From Planctomycetota bacterium (GTDB taxonomy: Bacteria > Planctomycetota > UBA1135): 14,940 nucleotides of DNA. Where the stretch lies: positions 1-14,940 of the forward strand of contig JALUUN010000145.1 of NCBI GenBank assembly GCA_027021325.1, given 5' to 3'. The notes beneath the pieces were generated by a model, which worked only from the letters and a program-made list of their open reading frames with translations, did no database searches and was not told where the DNA came from. This document shows positions 7,242-14,716 of this stretch, piece after piece (the stretch's first letter is position 1; every line of letters starts with the position of its first letter). Both the position numbers and the translations under genes were made by a program.

Positions 7242-8675
7242 ATGGTGTCCGGACCCTGGCTCGGCCTCCTCCTGCCCGCCGTCTGCGCCACGCCCGGTGG
7301 AGGCGGCGCGGAGGGCGCTCCCGTCCTGGAGCCGGGCACGCTCCTGGAGCTCCCCGCGCCTCCCGACCGCGTCCTGGCCGGGGATCTGGATGGAGACGGC
7401 GCTCCGGATCTCCTGACCGGGGACGGCCAGCAGCTCTGGATCCTCCTCGGCCGCGGCGACGGAAGCTTCGATCCGTCCGCCGACCTGGGGCCGGCGGCCT
7501 CGGACCCGGCCTTGCGCCTGGTCGCCGATCTGGACGGGGATGGCGATCTGGACCTCCTCCTCGGCCGCAGCCGGCCCGAGCCCGTCCTGACCCCCTGGCT
7601 GCGCACGGCCACCGGCGAGTGGCTGCCCGCCGAACCCCTCGCGCTGCCCGGGGATGCCCGGCCCCAGCGCCTGGAGGCCCTGGACCTCGACGGCGACGGT
7701 CTCCGGGATCTCCTGGTCCTGGATGCCCGCGGGCGTCTGCTCCTCTTCCAGGGTGCCGGCGCCGCCGCCTTCCGTCCCCTGCGGCCGCGGGAGACCGCCG
7801 AGGGCCTGCGCAGCCTCCTTGTCGAGGATCTGGACGGCGACGGCTTCCAGGACCTTGTCCTCGGGACCGGAGACGGTGTCGAGATCCTCCTCAGCGCCGG
7901 TTCCCCGGAACCTTCCGCCGCGGGCCGTCTCGACCTTCCCGTGGCCGCCGACCGCCTTGCCCTCCTGGACGGGACCGGCGACGGCGTGGAGGACCTCCTG
8001 GTCCTCACCGCCTCGCCGCCGGCCCTGTTCCTCGCCGAGGGCCTCGGCGCCGGCGCCTTCGCCACTGCCCGGCCCGCCGCGGAGATCCCACCCTGGCACG
8101 AGGCGCGCTTCGCCGACCTGGACCGCGACGGCCAGATGGATCTCCTCCTGGGGCGGGCCGGCGCCGACTCCCTGATGATCCTGCGCGGCCGGCGCGGCCG
8201 CTTCGTCCAGGAGGAGCCCGTTGCCCTGGGCTTCGAGCCCGCCGGCCTGGCCCTGGCCGACGTGGACCGCGATCGCCGGCCGGAGATCCTGGCCTGGGGC
8301 GGCGAGGCCGGGGCAGGGCGCATCGCCGTCCTGCGCCTGCCGGGCGAGGCCCGGGAACCGACCCTGCTGCCGGCGACCCTGCGTGCCGGCGGCACCGCGG
8401 AACTCCTTGTGGACGGCATCCGCAGCCACGCCGAGGTCTTCCTTCTCTACTCGCCCTCGGGCCCCGGCCGCTCCCGGGTGGTCGGTCTGGAACTCGACCT
8501 GGCCGCTCCGGTCTTCCTCCTGGCGGAGGTCGCGGCCGGCGCCCTTGGCGAGGCGCGCTTTGTGGTCCAGATCCCCGCCGACGCCGCCGGCCGCATGGCC
8601 TGGCTCCAGGCTGTCGAGTACGCCGAGGGCAGCAAGCGCGCCACCAACGCCGTCGCCCTGCGCATCCGGGACTGA
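7242..8675 (+). CDS. Secreted FG-GAP/VCBS-repeat beta-propeller protein
   Basis: This 477-residue protein of unknown role probably lies outside the cytoplasm. A hydrophobic N-terminus (GPWLGLLLPAVCA, 4-16) resembles a short signal peptide, though it lacks the usual basic residues and has no canonical lipobox. Seven calcium-loop-like motifs recur about every 48 residues: DLDGDG at 48, 96, 148 and 196, then DGTGDG at 243, DLDRDG at 292 and a degenerate DVDRDR at 340. Each is followed by xxDLLLG-like strands, as in FG-GAP/integrin-type propellers, so one seven-bladed propeller is likely. Residues about 380-477 form a separate beta-rich C-terminal domain ending TNAVALRI, as seen in exported proteins of environmental bacteria. 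The ATG at 7242 (or GTG at 7245) follows GAAAGAGGGG and precedes the signal. The frame stays open upstream to 7032, but that part covers the leader hairpin. No neighbour suggests a ligand. Confidence 0.82.
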   Translation: MVSGPWLGLLLPAVCATPGGGGAEGAPVLEPGTLLELPAPPDRVLAGDLDGDGAPDLLTGDGQQLWILLGRGDGSFDPSADLGPAASDPALRLVADLDGDGDLDLLLGRSRPEPVLTPWLRTATGEWLPAEPLALPGDARPQRLEALDLDGDGLRDLLVLDARGRLLLFQGAGAAAFRPLRPRETAEGLRSLLVEDLDGDGFQDLVLGTGDGVEILLSAGSPEPSAAGRLDLPVAADRLALLDGTGDGVEDLLVLTASPPALFLAEGLGAGAFATARPAAEIPPWHEARFADLDRDGQMDLLLGRAGADSLMILRGRRGRFVQEEPVALGFEPAGLALADVDRDRRPEILAWGGEAGAGRIAVLRLPGEAREPTLLPATLRAGGTAELLVDGIRSHAEVFLLYSPSGPGRSRVVGLELDLAAPVFLLAEVAAGALGEARFVVQIPADAAGRMAWLQAVEYAEGSKRATNAVALRIRD

Positions 8676-8693
8676 GCCGGGGCCCGGGGGCCT

Positions 8694-8726
8694 GAAGCGG
8701 GCGCTTCCTGCGCGCGAGCTTCGCGC
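8694..8726. terminator. Small tandem hairpins between convergent genes
   Basis: The 196-base gap between two convergent genes holds two short inverted repeats. GAAGC (8694-8698) pairs with GCTTC (8703-8707), and GCGCG (8712-8716) pairs with CGCGC (8722-8726). They could end transcription of the FG-GAP gene or read from the other strand. Such short GC repeats arise easily by chance at this composition. No gene is visible in the gap. Confidence 0.28.
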
Positions 8727-8871
8727 CGTGCGCCGTCTCTCCGGTCTTGCCGCGGTTCGCTTGCGCCTTCTGGCGTCTTCCTGCGTGCTGCCCCCAGCAC
8801 TTGCCGGCCTCGACCGGTGCTTCCTGGACCGCGACGAGAGCGGTTCTCTCGGCCAGACGAGCGCCGTTCCC

Positions 8872-11073
8872 TCAGCGGCCGAAGGCGGCGAGGGTTTCCT
8901 GCAGGCGGGCGGGGTCGGGCTCGGGGGGGAGACAGGTTCCGCCCTGGCAGAGGTAGAGGGCGGCCGGGTGCTCGCCGCTCGTACGGCCGGTGAAGAGGGA
9001 GAGCGCCGAGTCCGGGGCCGCCTTCTCGCGCAGGACCGGGATCGTGAAGGGAACCCCAGGCGCGTGCAGGGCGCGCCGCCAGGGTTCGAGGGTGCCGGGG
9101 CCGCTGCCGACGACGACCGCGACCGGCGGCGGTTGCAGCGCATGCGCCAGGACGCGCAGGGTCGAGGCGAAGGCGCGGGGACTCCGCTCCACCAGGGGGA
9201 GCAGGGTGGCGAGTCCCTGCTCGGCGGCCTCTTCCCAGGCGGCGTCGCCCGTGAACTCGTAGAGCAGGAAGAGGCTCTCGAGGGCGACGGCGTTTGCCGC
9301 CGGGGTGGCGCCGTCCCAGGGGCTCTGCCGCCGGTGCAGGACCGTCGTATCGCGGCCATCGGTGTCGAAGAAGACGCCGGTCTCGAGGTCGCGGTAGTCC
9401 TCGAGCAGGATCCGCGCCAGGGCCTCGGCCTCTTCGAGCCAGCGCTCCTCGCCGGTGCTCTGGAAGAGGGCGAGGAAGCCGCGGGACAGGTAGGCGAGGT
9501 CCTCGAGCACCGCCGGCGGCCCTGCGACCCCGTTCCGCCAGGTCCGGCGCCACCCGCCGCCGACGCGCAGTTCCCGGAGCAGGAAGTCCGCGGTCCCGCG
9601 GGCCGCCTCCACATAGCGCGCTTCGCCGAGGATGCGCCCGGCCATGGCCAGGGCCTCCACGGCCAGGCCGTTCCAGCCGGTGACGATCTTGTCGTCGTCC
9701 GCCGGCGGCACGCGCCGGCTGCGCGCCTTGCGCAGGCGCTCGCGGACCTCTTCGACCAGGGCCCCGGCCTGCTCCGGTCCTAGATCCAGCCCTGCCGCCC
9801 GCAGGGCCTCCTCGACGGGAACGCGGCGCGTCAGGATGTTGCGGCCCTCGAAGTTGCCCGCTTCGGTCACGCCGAAGAGCGCCCGGGCGAACGCGCCCTT
9901 CTCCGGCCCGAGCACGGTGTCGATCTCTTCCGGCGTCCAGACGAAGTAGCGGCCCTCCTCGCCCTCGCTGTCGGCGTCGGAGGAGCTCCAGAAGCCGCCG
10001 GCGGGATCGCGCCGCTCCCGAAGGAGGTAGTCGCAGATCTCCCGGGCGGTCCGGGCAAAGAACGGATCCCCGGTCTGGCGCCCGGCCTCCAGGTAGACCG
10101 GCACCAGGGTGGCCTGGTCGTAGAGCATCTTCTCGAAGTGGGGGACGATCCACTTCGCGTCCACCGAGTAGCGAGCGAAGCCTCCTCCGATCTGGTCGTA
10201 CATGCCGCCGTCGGCCATGCGCCGCAAGGTGAGGAGGGCCATCTCCCGGGCCTCGGTGTCCTCCTGCCTCTCCGCCGCCTCCAGGATCCAGCGAAGGTCC
10301 TCGGCCCGGGGGAACTTCGGCGCCTGGCCGAAGCCGCCCCAGACGGGGTCGAAGGCGGCCCGGAAGGCCGCGAGCCAGCGCTCCTCCGCCGCCGGCAGCC
10401 AGCGTCCGTCGGGAAGGGGGCCGGCCGGGCCCGCGGGAAGCCGGGCCGCCAGCCCCTCGCTCAGGCGGGAGGCGTACTCCTCGACCCGCTCGCGCTCCGT
10501 CTCCCACAGGCGGGCCACATGGCGGCAGACGTCCAGGAAGCCCGGGCGCCCACCGACGCTCCGCGGCGGAAAGTAGGTGCCACCCCAGAAGGGCCGCCGC
10601 TCCGGCGTCAGCCAGACGCTCATGGGCCAGCCGCCGTGGCCGGTCATGGCCTGGACCGCACTCATGTAGAGGTCGTCCAGGTCCGGCCGTTCCTCGCGGT
10701 CCACCTTGATGCAGACGAAGTGCTCGTTCAGGAAGGCGGCGACCTCGGGATCCTCGAAGGATTCCCGCTCCATCACGTGGCACCAGTGGCAGGCGGCATA
10801 GCCGATGCTCAGGAAGATCGGCTTCTGCTCCTTGCGGGCCCGCTCCAGGGCTTCCTCGCCCCAGGGATACCAGTCCACGGGATTGTAGACATGCTGGAGG
10901 AGGTAGGGGCTGGAGGAGCCCGCCAGGTGGTTCGGGCGGCGCTCCGCCGCTCCCGGGGCCTCGGGCTCCTGGGGCGCTCCGGAAGGGGAATCCTGGGCGG
11001 CGGGGGGCATGGCGGGGGCGGGCTCCGGCAGGGGGATCGGGGCGGCGGCGGCGAGCAGGAGGGCCGGAATCAT
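8872..11073 (-). CDS. YyaL/SSP411-family thioredoxin-domain protein (DUF255)
   Basis: This 733-residue protein belongs to the DUF255 family (B. subtilis YyaL, mammalian SPATA20). The family has an N-terminal thioredoxin-fold domain joined to a six-hairpin-glycosidase-like alpha/alpha barrel. The biochemical role is not established. Hallmarks are [19 protein letters not shown] (47-65), the CxxC motif in ACHWCHVM (94-101; C95, C98), [11 protein letters not shown] (147-157), [15 protein letters not shown] (241-255) and [13 protein letters not shown] (293-305). The N-terminus [12 protein letters not shown], followed by a Pro/Ala/Glu-rich linker to about 45, looks like a weak export signal, but it lacks positive charges. 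The start is the only ATG near the conserved block. A TAGGAT hexamer lies 15 bases upstream and there is no clear ribosome site. It is divergent from the nuclease gene with a 93-base gap. Family membership is certain and function is not. Confidence 0.93.
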   Translation of the reverse strand: MIPALLLAAAAPIPLPEPAPAMPPAAQDSPSGAPQEPEAPGAAERRPNHLAGSSSPYLLQHVYNPVDWYPWGEEALERARKEQKPIFLSIGYAACHWCHVMERESFEDPEVAAFLNEHFVCIKVDREERPDLDDLYMSAVQAMTGHGGWPMSVWLTPERRPFWGGTYFPPRSVGGRPGFLDVCRHVARLWETERERVEEYASRLSEGLAARLPAGPAGPLPDGRWLPAAEERWLAAFRAAFDPVWGGFGQAPKFPRAEDLRWILEAAERQEDTEAREMALLTLRRMADGGMYDQIGGGFARYSVDAKWIVPHFEKMLYDQATLVPVYLEAGRQTGDPFFARTAREICDYLLRERRDPAGGFWSSSDADSEGEEGRYFVWTPEEIDTVLGPEKGAFARALFGVTEAGNFEGRNILTRRVPVEEALRAAGLDLGPEQAGALVEEVRERLRKARSRRVPPADDDKIVTGWNGLAVEALAMAGRILGEARYVEAARGTADFLLRELRVGGGWRRTWRNGVAGPPAVLEDLAYLSRGFLALFQSTGEERWLEEAEALARILLEDYRDLETGVFFDTDGRDTTVLHRRQSPWDGATPAANAVALESLFLLYEFTGDAAWEEAAEQGLATLLPLVERSPRAFASTLRVLAHALQPPPVAVVVGSGPGTLEPWRRALHAPGVPFTIPVLREKAAPDSALSLFTGRTSGEHPAALYLCQGGTCLPPEPDPARLQETLAAFGR

Positions 11074-11088
11074 GGCGGGCCTTTCCCG

Positions 11089-11094
11089 ATCCTA
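11089..11094 (-). promoter_or_regulatory. Possible -10 element for the YyaL-family gene
   Basis: TAGGAT on the minus strand ends 15 bases before the ATG at 11073. It is identical to the hexamer before the acetoacetyl-CoA synthetase. A transcript starting about 7 bases downstream would have a leader of under ten bases. No -35 box is obvious. Confidence 0.33.
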
Positions 11095-11129
11095 CGGTCA
11101 GGCCGGGACTTGGACCGGCCTTTCAAGCC

Positions 11130-11158
11130 TTGTGCCGGGCGCTGGAATCGGGGATGAT
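11130..11158 (+). promoter_or_regulatory. Possible sigma-70-type promoter for the nuclease gene
   Basis: TTGTGC (11130-11135) and GATGAT (11153-11158) are separated by 17 bases, the optimal spacing for a housekeeping promoter. The -10 hexamer lies 8 bases before the ATG at 11167, and no Shine-Dalgarno sequence precedes that ATG, so the message may be leaderless. Each box is only a partial match to consensus. Confidence 0.35.
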
Positions 11159-11166
11159 GCCTTGCG

Positions 11167-13347
11167 ATGGGCATGATCCGACGCCTCTTCAAGGGAGCGG
11201 AGGAAGGGCCTGACCAAGACGATTCGGCCCGCCGCTCCCCGGAGGGGACCGCGCCCGCCGCCGACGCCGCGGATTCGACCCGCGAACTGACGGCGGAGCT
11301 GCGCACCCTCATTCAGGAAATCCGGCTTCTCAAGGAAGAGATCGCTGCTTCCCGCTCCTCCGGTTCCCCGGAGGGCTCCTCCCGGTCCGGCCGGGGGGGA
11401 CGGCGGGGCAGGGACCGCGACCGGGAGCGGGACCGGGCCCGGGATCCGGGCGAAGGCGGCCGCGCCGCCAGGAGGGGTCTCCCCAAGACACCACCCGAGG
11501 ATGCCCCCACGGGGCCTCTCGTGGACTACCTCCGGGAACGGGGCGTCATCGTCTTCGAAGGAAGCGACGACCTGGCCCGCAACGAGGCCTTCGAGCACCT
11601 CGCCCGGCATATCGGCCAGCACTTCCACCTGGTCGCGAACTTCTACGAGAAGCTCAAGCGCTGCGTGGCCACTGGCCACCAGCAGCGCATTGATATCGAG
11701 AACTACGGCGACAAGGAGCGTTCGGCGGCGATCCAGCTCGGCACCCTGCTCCACCGGCACGGGATGCTGAAGGACTTCTACTACCACCGCAGTCCGAAGA
11801 AGCAGCTCCGCGTCATCCCGACCCAGGACGGCGAGGTCGCCCAGTTCCTGACCGGCGGCTGGCTGGAGAACTACGTCTCCTGGCTTCTGAGCCGGCGCCT
11901 CAAGGCGCGCCTGAGCCCGGCCCGCTTCCAGGTCCTCTTCAACGTCAAGGGCACCCTGCCCGATGGCCGCGAGTTCGAGGCCGACCTCATGGCCTGGGTG
12001 GACGGACGCCTGCTCTGGATCGAGTGCAAGACCGGCAACTGGCAGGACTACGCCGCCCGCTTCCGCGGTCTGGTCAAGATCTTCGGGGTCGAGCGCGACA
12101 GCGCCGCCCTGCTTCTCCTGCGCGCCCCCGACGCCGCGACCCGCAAGCGCGCCAGCGACATGATGGACATGACCCTCATCGCGCTGGACGAGGTCGAGGC
12201 CTTCGTGAACCGCTTCCTCGGCGTGCCGGCCGCCGAAGCCGGCTCCTCGAGGCGGCCGCGCCAGGAAGAGGAGGAGGACCGGACCGCACCCCTGCCGCCG
12301 GGGGTCATCCCGCCCCTCAGTGAGGACGAGATCCCCCTGGAGAATGCCGAACCCGCCCGCAAGCTCGGGCGGGTGCAGCTCGGCGGTTCCGAGGAAGAGG
12401 AGAAGAGCGGGCGCCGCCGCCGCCGGCGCGGCCGCCGCGGCGGGCGGGGCCGGAAGCGGGAGGGCGAGGCCCCGGCCTCCGAGGCCGAGGCCCGTGAGAA
12501 GCGCCTCCTCGAGCCCCTGCCCATTCAGCCGGTGGCTCCGGGCGGAGAGAAGCCGGGCGAGGAGCCCGCGGCCGACGAGGCGGCCAGGGAGGAGCCGGCC
12601 GCCCGCGGCACGGGGCGCGCCGGCACCCGCCGCAAGAAGGAGACCGCCGCCGAGGCGGGTTCGACCACCCGGGAAGAGGCCCGGGAGGGGGCGCCGGAAA
12701 AGGAGGAGCGGAAGCGTGCGTCCGCCGGCGAGAGCCGCCGTTCCGCTGCCCGCCGCCGCCGTGTGGTGCCTCGTTCCCCCTTTGCGGTCGAGGAGGATCC
12801 GGCCGGAACTGCGAAGGAATCTGCGGAGACGCCTGCGGAGACCGCCGCGGAGGCTGCCAGGGAGCCGGCCGCCGCGGAGCAGGATCCGCTGCCCGCGCAG
12901 GGGGACGCGGGGGAGAAGCCGGCCGTGCGCCGTTCGCGCCGGCGCCGCAGGAGCGCAGAGACCGGAGAGGCTGCCGCCGCCGGCGAGCCCGAGGATGCCC
13001 CCGCCCGCCGGCCGCGCCGACGCCGTGCGTCCACCTCTGGCGAGAAGGCTGGTAAGGAGAAGCCGGCGGCCGCCGCGGAGGAAGCGAAGGCCGAAGAGCC
13101 TTCCCGCCCAGCTCCGGAGCCGAAGGCCGAGGATGCGCCGAAGCCCGGCGGCGGGAAGCCGCCGGAGTCCAAGACCGGGGAGGCGCCGCAATCGGAGGCC
13201 GGCGGGGAGGACGCCGGGAACACCGGAGACACCGGGGCCGCCTCGAAGGGACTTCCGGTCGTGCCGCGCAAGGGCGAGGTCACCGGAGCGACCATCGCCC
13301 CCGACCTCAGCTCGATGGTGGCCCGGCCGCCGGAGGAAGAGGACTGA
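11167..13347 (+). CDS. PD-(D/E)XK nuclease with Card1/Can2-like (DUF1887-type) core and long Arg-rich disordered tail
   Basis: The 726-residue protein has four regions. Residues 37-62 are a short predicted coiled coil, and 70-104 an R/G/D-rich low-complexity run (RDRDRERDRARD). Residues 112-228 are a folded basic domain, probably winged-helix-like. The nuclease core spans about 229-350, with GGWLENY (230-236; E234), FEADLMAWV (270-278; D273) and LLWIECKTG (282-290; E286, K288). This order (GGW-E, D, then ExK within IECKTG) is that of DUF1887 nucleases such as the type III CRISPR ancillary effectors Card1 and Can2. There is no CARF sensor domain, and no CRISPR array or cas gene is visible nearby. 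Residues about 360-726 are Ala/Glu/Pro-rich with four Arg blocks near 416-431, 524-532, 588-595 and 614-620, resembling the disordered RNA-binding tails of RNase E. The start is ATG 11167, or possibly 11173. Nucleic-acid cleavage is inferred from the intact catalytic residues. Confidence 0.8.
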   Translation: MGMIRRLFKGAEEGPDQDDSARRSPEGTAPAADAADSTRELTAELRTLIQEIRLLKEEIAASRSSGSPEGSSRSGRGGRRGRDRDRERDRARDPGEGGRAARRGLPKTPPEDAPTGPLVDYLRERGVIVFEGSDDLARNEAFEHLARHIGQHFHLVANFYEKLKRCVATGHQQRIDIENYGDKERSAAIQLGTLLHRHGMLKDFYYHRSPKKQLRVIPTQDGEVAQFLTGGWLENYVSWLLSRRLKARLSPARFQVLFNVKGTLPDGREFEADLMAWVDGRLLWIECKTGNWQDYAARFRGLVKIFGVERDSAALLLLRAPDAATRKRASDMMDMTLIALDEVEAFVNRFLGVPAAEAGSSRRPRQEEEEDRTAPLPPGVIPPLSEDEIPLENAEPARKLGRVQLGGSEEEEKSGRRRRRRGRRGGRGRKREGEAPASEAEAREKRLLEPLPIQPVAPGGEKPGEEPAADEAAREEPAARGTGRAGTRRKKETAAEAGSTTREEAREGAPEKEERKRASAGESRRSAARRRRVVPRSPFAVEEDPAGTAKESAETPAETAAEAAREPAAAEQDPLPAQGDAGEKPAVRRSRRRRRSAETGEAAAAGEPEDAPARRPRRRRASTSGEKAGKEKPAAAAEEAKAEEPSRPAPEPKAEDAPKPGGGKPPESKTGEAPQSEAGGEDAGNTGDTGAASKGLPVVPRKGEVTGATIAPDLSSMVARPPEEED

Positions 13348-13376
13348 AGCCGGGCCGGGAGGCCGGCCTTCCGGCT
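13348..13376 (+). terminator. Hairpin directly after the nuclease gene
   Basis: GGCCGG (13353-13358) pairs with CCGGCC (13363-13368) across a GAGG loop. AGCC (13348-13351) can pair with GGCT (13373-13376) after a small bulge. It begins at the stop codon and lacks a T tract. It may end the nuclease transcript. Confidence 0.4.
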
Positions 13377-13384
13377 CAGCCCCC

Positions 13385-13420
13385 GTGAGGCCTGCAGGCT
13401 CGATTCCCTGTGAGGCCTGC
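13385..13420 (+). repeat. 11-bp direct repeat in the gap before the membrane-protein gene
   Basis: GTGAGGCCTGC occurs at 13385-13395 and again at 13410-13420, with start points 25 bases apart. It could be a pair of operator half-sites on one face of the helix or a chance duplication. The sequence shows only the repeat. Confidence 0.45.
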
Positions 13421-13482
13421 GAGAGGGCGGGGGCGGAACGAGGCATGACCGAGGCCCGGGACAGGAGCCCCCGCCCGCGTCC

Positions 13483-13488
13483 TAGACT
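13483..13488 (+). promoter_or_regulatory. Possible -10 element for the membrane-protein/methyltransferase pair
   Basis: TAGACT is followed by exactly 7 bases and then the ATG at 13496. This is the same spacing as the TAGGAT before the acetoacetyl-CoA synthetase. GAGG at 13489-13492 is only three bases from the ATG, too close for a good ribosome site, so leaderless initiation is plausible. Confidence 0.35.
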
Positions 13489-13495
13489 GAGGCCG

Positions 13496-14026
13496 ATGCC
13501 CTTCCCCGTCCCGCTCCTCTCCGCACCGGCTGCGGCCCTGCTCCTGGCCGGCGCGGCGGCGGCGGTCCTCCTGGCCCTGCGGGCCCGGCGGCGGCCATCC
13601 GAGGACGCTCCCGCGCGCCCGGAGAAGCCGGTTCCCGCCGGCCCACCCTGGGATGTGAACGAGCCGCCGCCGGAGGTGGACGCCGAGCGGCTGCGGCGCG
13701 TCACTCTCCTGCTGCGGGAGCGCTACGCCTTCGACGAGCTGGAGGAGTTCCAGCTGGTCCGGGACCTGCGCTTCTACCTGGCCCGCTGCCCGGCGGAGAT
13801 GGAGGACGGGCCGACCCTGGATCGCGTGCTGCTCCTGGCCCTGCGCGACGCCATCGCCCGCCTCGAAGAAGAGGGCGTACCGCGAGAGATCGCCGGCCAG
13901 CGCCGGGCCGAGGTCTTCACCTGGTGCCGGGAAGCCGTGGCCTGGGACGAACTCCCGGCCACCGCCGCCGCGGCCCTGGCCTTTCTGGAGGCGGAGTCCA
14001 GGACCGGCTCCGCCCGGCCCCGCTGA
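13496..14026 (+). CDS. Single-pass membrane-anchored protein of unknown function
   Basis: The protein has 176 residues. A hydrophobic Leu/Ala segment at about 7-28 is followed by RARRRP (29-34), so the C-terminal part should face the cytoplasm. A Pro-rich linker runs to about 60. Then comes a soluble, helix-rich domain at 62-170 with many charged residues, for example LLLRERYAFDELEEFQLVRD (71-90) and a C-terminal TWCREAVAWDELP (142-154). I do not recognise the family. An in-frame ATG at 13445 would add 17 residues, but that stretch has rare AGA/AGG codons and contains the candidate -10 box, so I prefer 13496. The methyltransferase gene starts 9 bases after the stop, so the two are probably co-transcribed. 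Confidence 0.68.
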   Translation: MPFPVPLLSAPAAALLLAGAAAAVLLALRARRRPSEDAPARPEKPVPAGPPWDVNEPPPEVDAERLRRVTLLLRERYAFDELEEFQLVRDLRFYLARCPAEMEDGPTLDRVLLLALRDAIARLEEEGVPREIAGQRRAEVFTWCREAVAWDELPATAAAALAFLEAESRTGSARPR

Positions 14027-14035
14027 GTCGAGCCC

Positions 14036-14701
14036 ATGCTGGAGCGCGTGCTGGAACCCGAGGTCATGGACTCCCCGGAGGAGGCCGAAGGCTACGACGC
14101 CATGGACCACCGGGAGCCGAACGAGGCCTTCGTGAACCGGCTCCTGGAACTCGGCGCTCGCGGCCGCATGCTCGATCTCGGCACCGGACCGGGGGACATC
14201 CCCCTTCTCCTCGCCGGCCGCATGGCGGAGGCCGAGATCACCGGCGTGGATCTGGCCCGGTCCATGCTGGCCCTCGCCGAGCGCAAGCGCGCCGCGCACC
14301 CCGCCGGCGGGCGGGTGCGCTTCCAGGTGGCCGACGCCAAGGAGCTGCCCTTCGAAGACGGCGCCTTCGACACGGTCTTCAGCAACACGATCCTGCACCA
14401 TATCCCCGACCCGCGGCCCTTCCTGCGCGAGGCCTGGCGGGTCCTGAAGCCGGGGGGAGTGCTCCTGATCCGCGACCTCATGCGTCCTTCGGACCGCGCG
14501 ACCCTGGACCGCCTCGTGGCCCTCCATGCCTCGGACTGCGACCCGTTGCAGCGGGATCTCTTCCGTGCCTCCCTGCACGCCGCCTTCCGGCCCGGAGAGG
14601 TCGAGGCCCTGGCTGCGGAATGCGGTCTCGCGGGGGTCGAGGTCGTCGTGGACAGCGACCGCCACCTGAGCCTCCAGGGGCGGCGGCCGGGCGCGGCCTG
14701 A
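14036..14701 (+). CDS. Class I SAM-dependent methyltransferase
   Basis: This 221-residue cytoplasmic Rossmann-type methyltransferase has the motifs in the usual order. Motif I is MLDLGTGPGDIPLLL (45-59) and the acidic ribose-binding strand is ITGVDLARSML (68-78). VADAKELPFEDGAFDTVFSN (98-117) covers motifs II and III, followed by HHIPDP (121-126) and LKPGGVLLIRDLMR (137-150). The N-terminal EPEVMDSPEEAEGYDAMDH (7-25) is typical of a group of small UbiE-like (methyltransferase-11) proteins in environmental bacteria. The substrate is not evident; small molecules or quinone-like compounds are common for the family. It follows the membrane protein by 9 bases, with only a weak GAG as ribosome site, and ends 15 bases before the convergent PDZ gene. 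The methyltransferase assignment is firm and the specific reaction is unknown. Confidence 0.9.
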   Translation: MLERVLEPEVMDSPEEAEGYDAMDHREPNEAFVNRLLELGARGRMLDLGTGPGDIPLLLAGRMAEAEITGVDLARSMLALAERKRAAHPAGGRVRFQVADAKELPFEDGAFDTVFSNTILHHIPDPRPFLREAWRVLKPGGVLLIRDLMRPSDRATLDRLVALHASDCDPLQRDLFRASLHAAFRPGEVEALAAECGLAGVEVVVDSDRHLSLQGRRPGAA

Positions 14702-14716
14702 GGCCGGCGGGCCCGC

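Noticed and set aside
8447..10783. Second minus-strand open frame overlapping the YyaL-family gene
   Set aside because: It is in a different frame from the conserved DUF255 sequence and is rich in Arg, Pro and Gly without motifs, so it is a shadow frame.
11167..13347. A CRISPR system around the Card1-like nuclease
   Set aside because: I found no regularly spaced direct repeats, no cas genes and no CARF domain in the window. The nuclease has to be treated as an orphan.
13445..13495. Earlier ATG start for the membrane protein
   Set aside because: The 17 added codons include rare AGA and AGG, unlike the rest of the gene, and overlap the TAGACT hexamer. It remains possible because an AGG-like site precedes it.
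11098..13704. 868-residue open frame opposite the nuclease gene
   Set aside because: It mirrors the GC-rich repetitive tail of the real gene and gives Gly/Leu/Arg-rich sequence without motifs. The plus strand carries the conserved nuclease residues.
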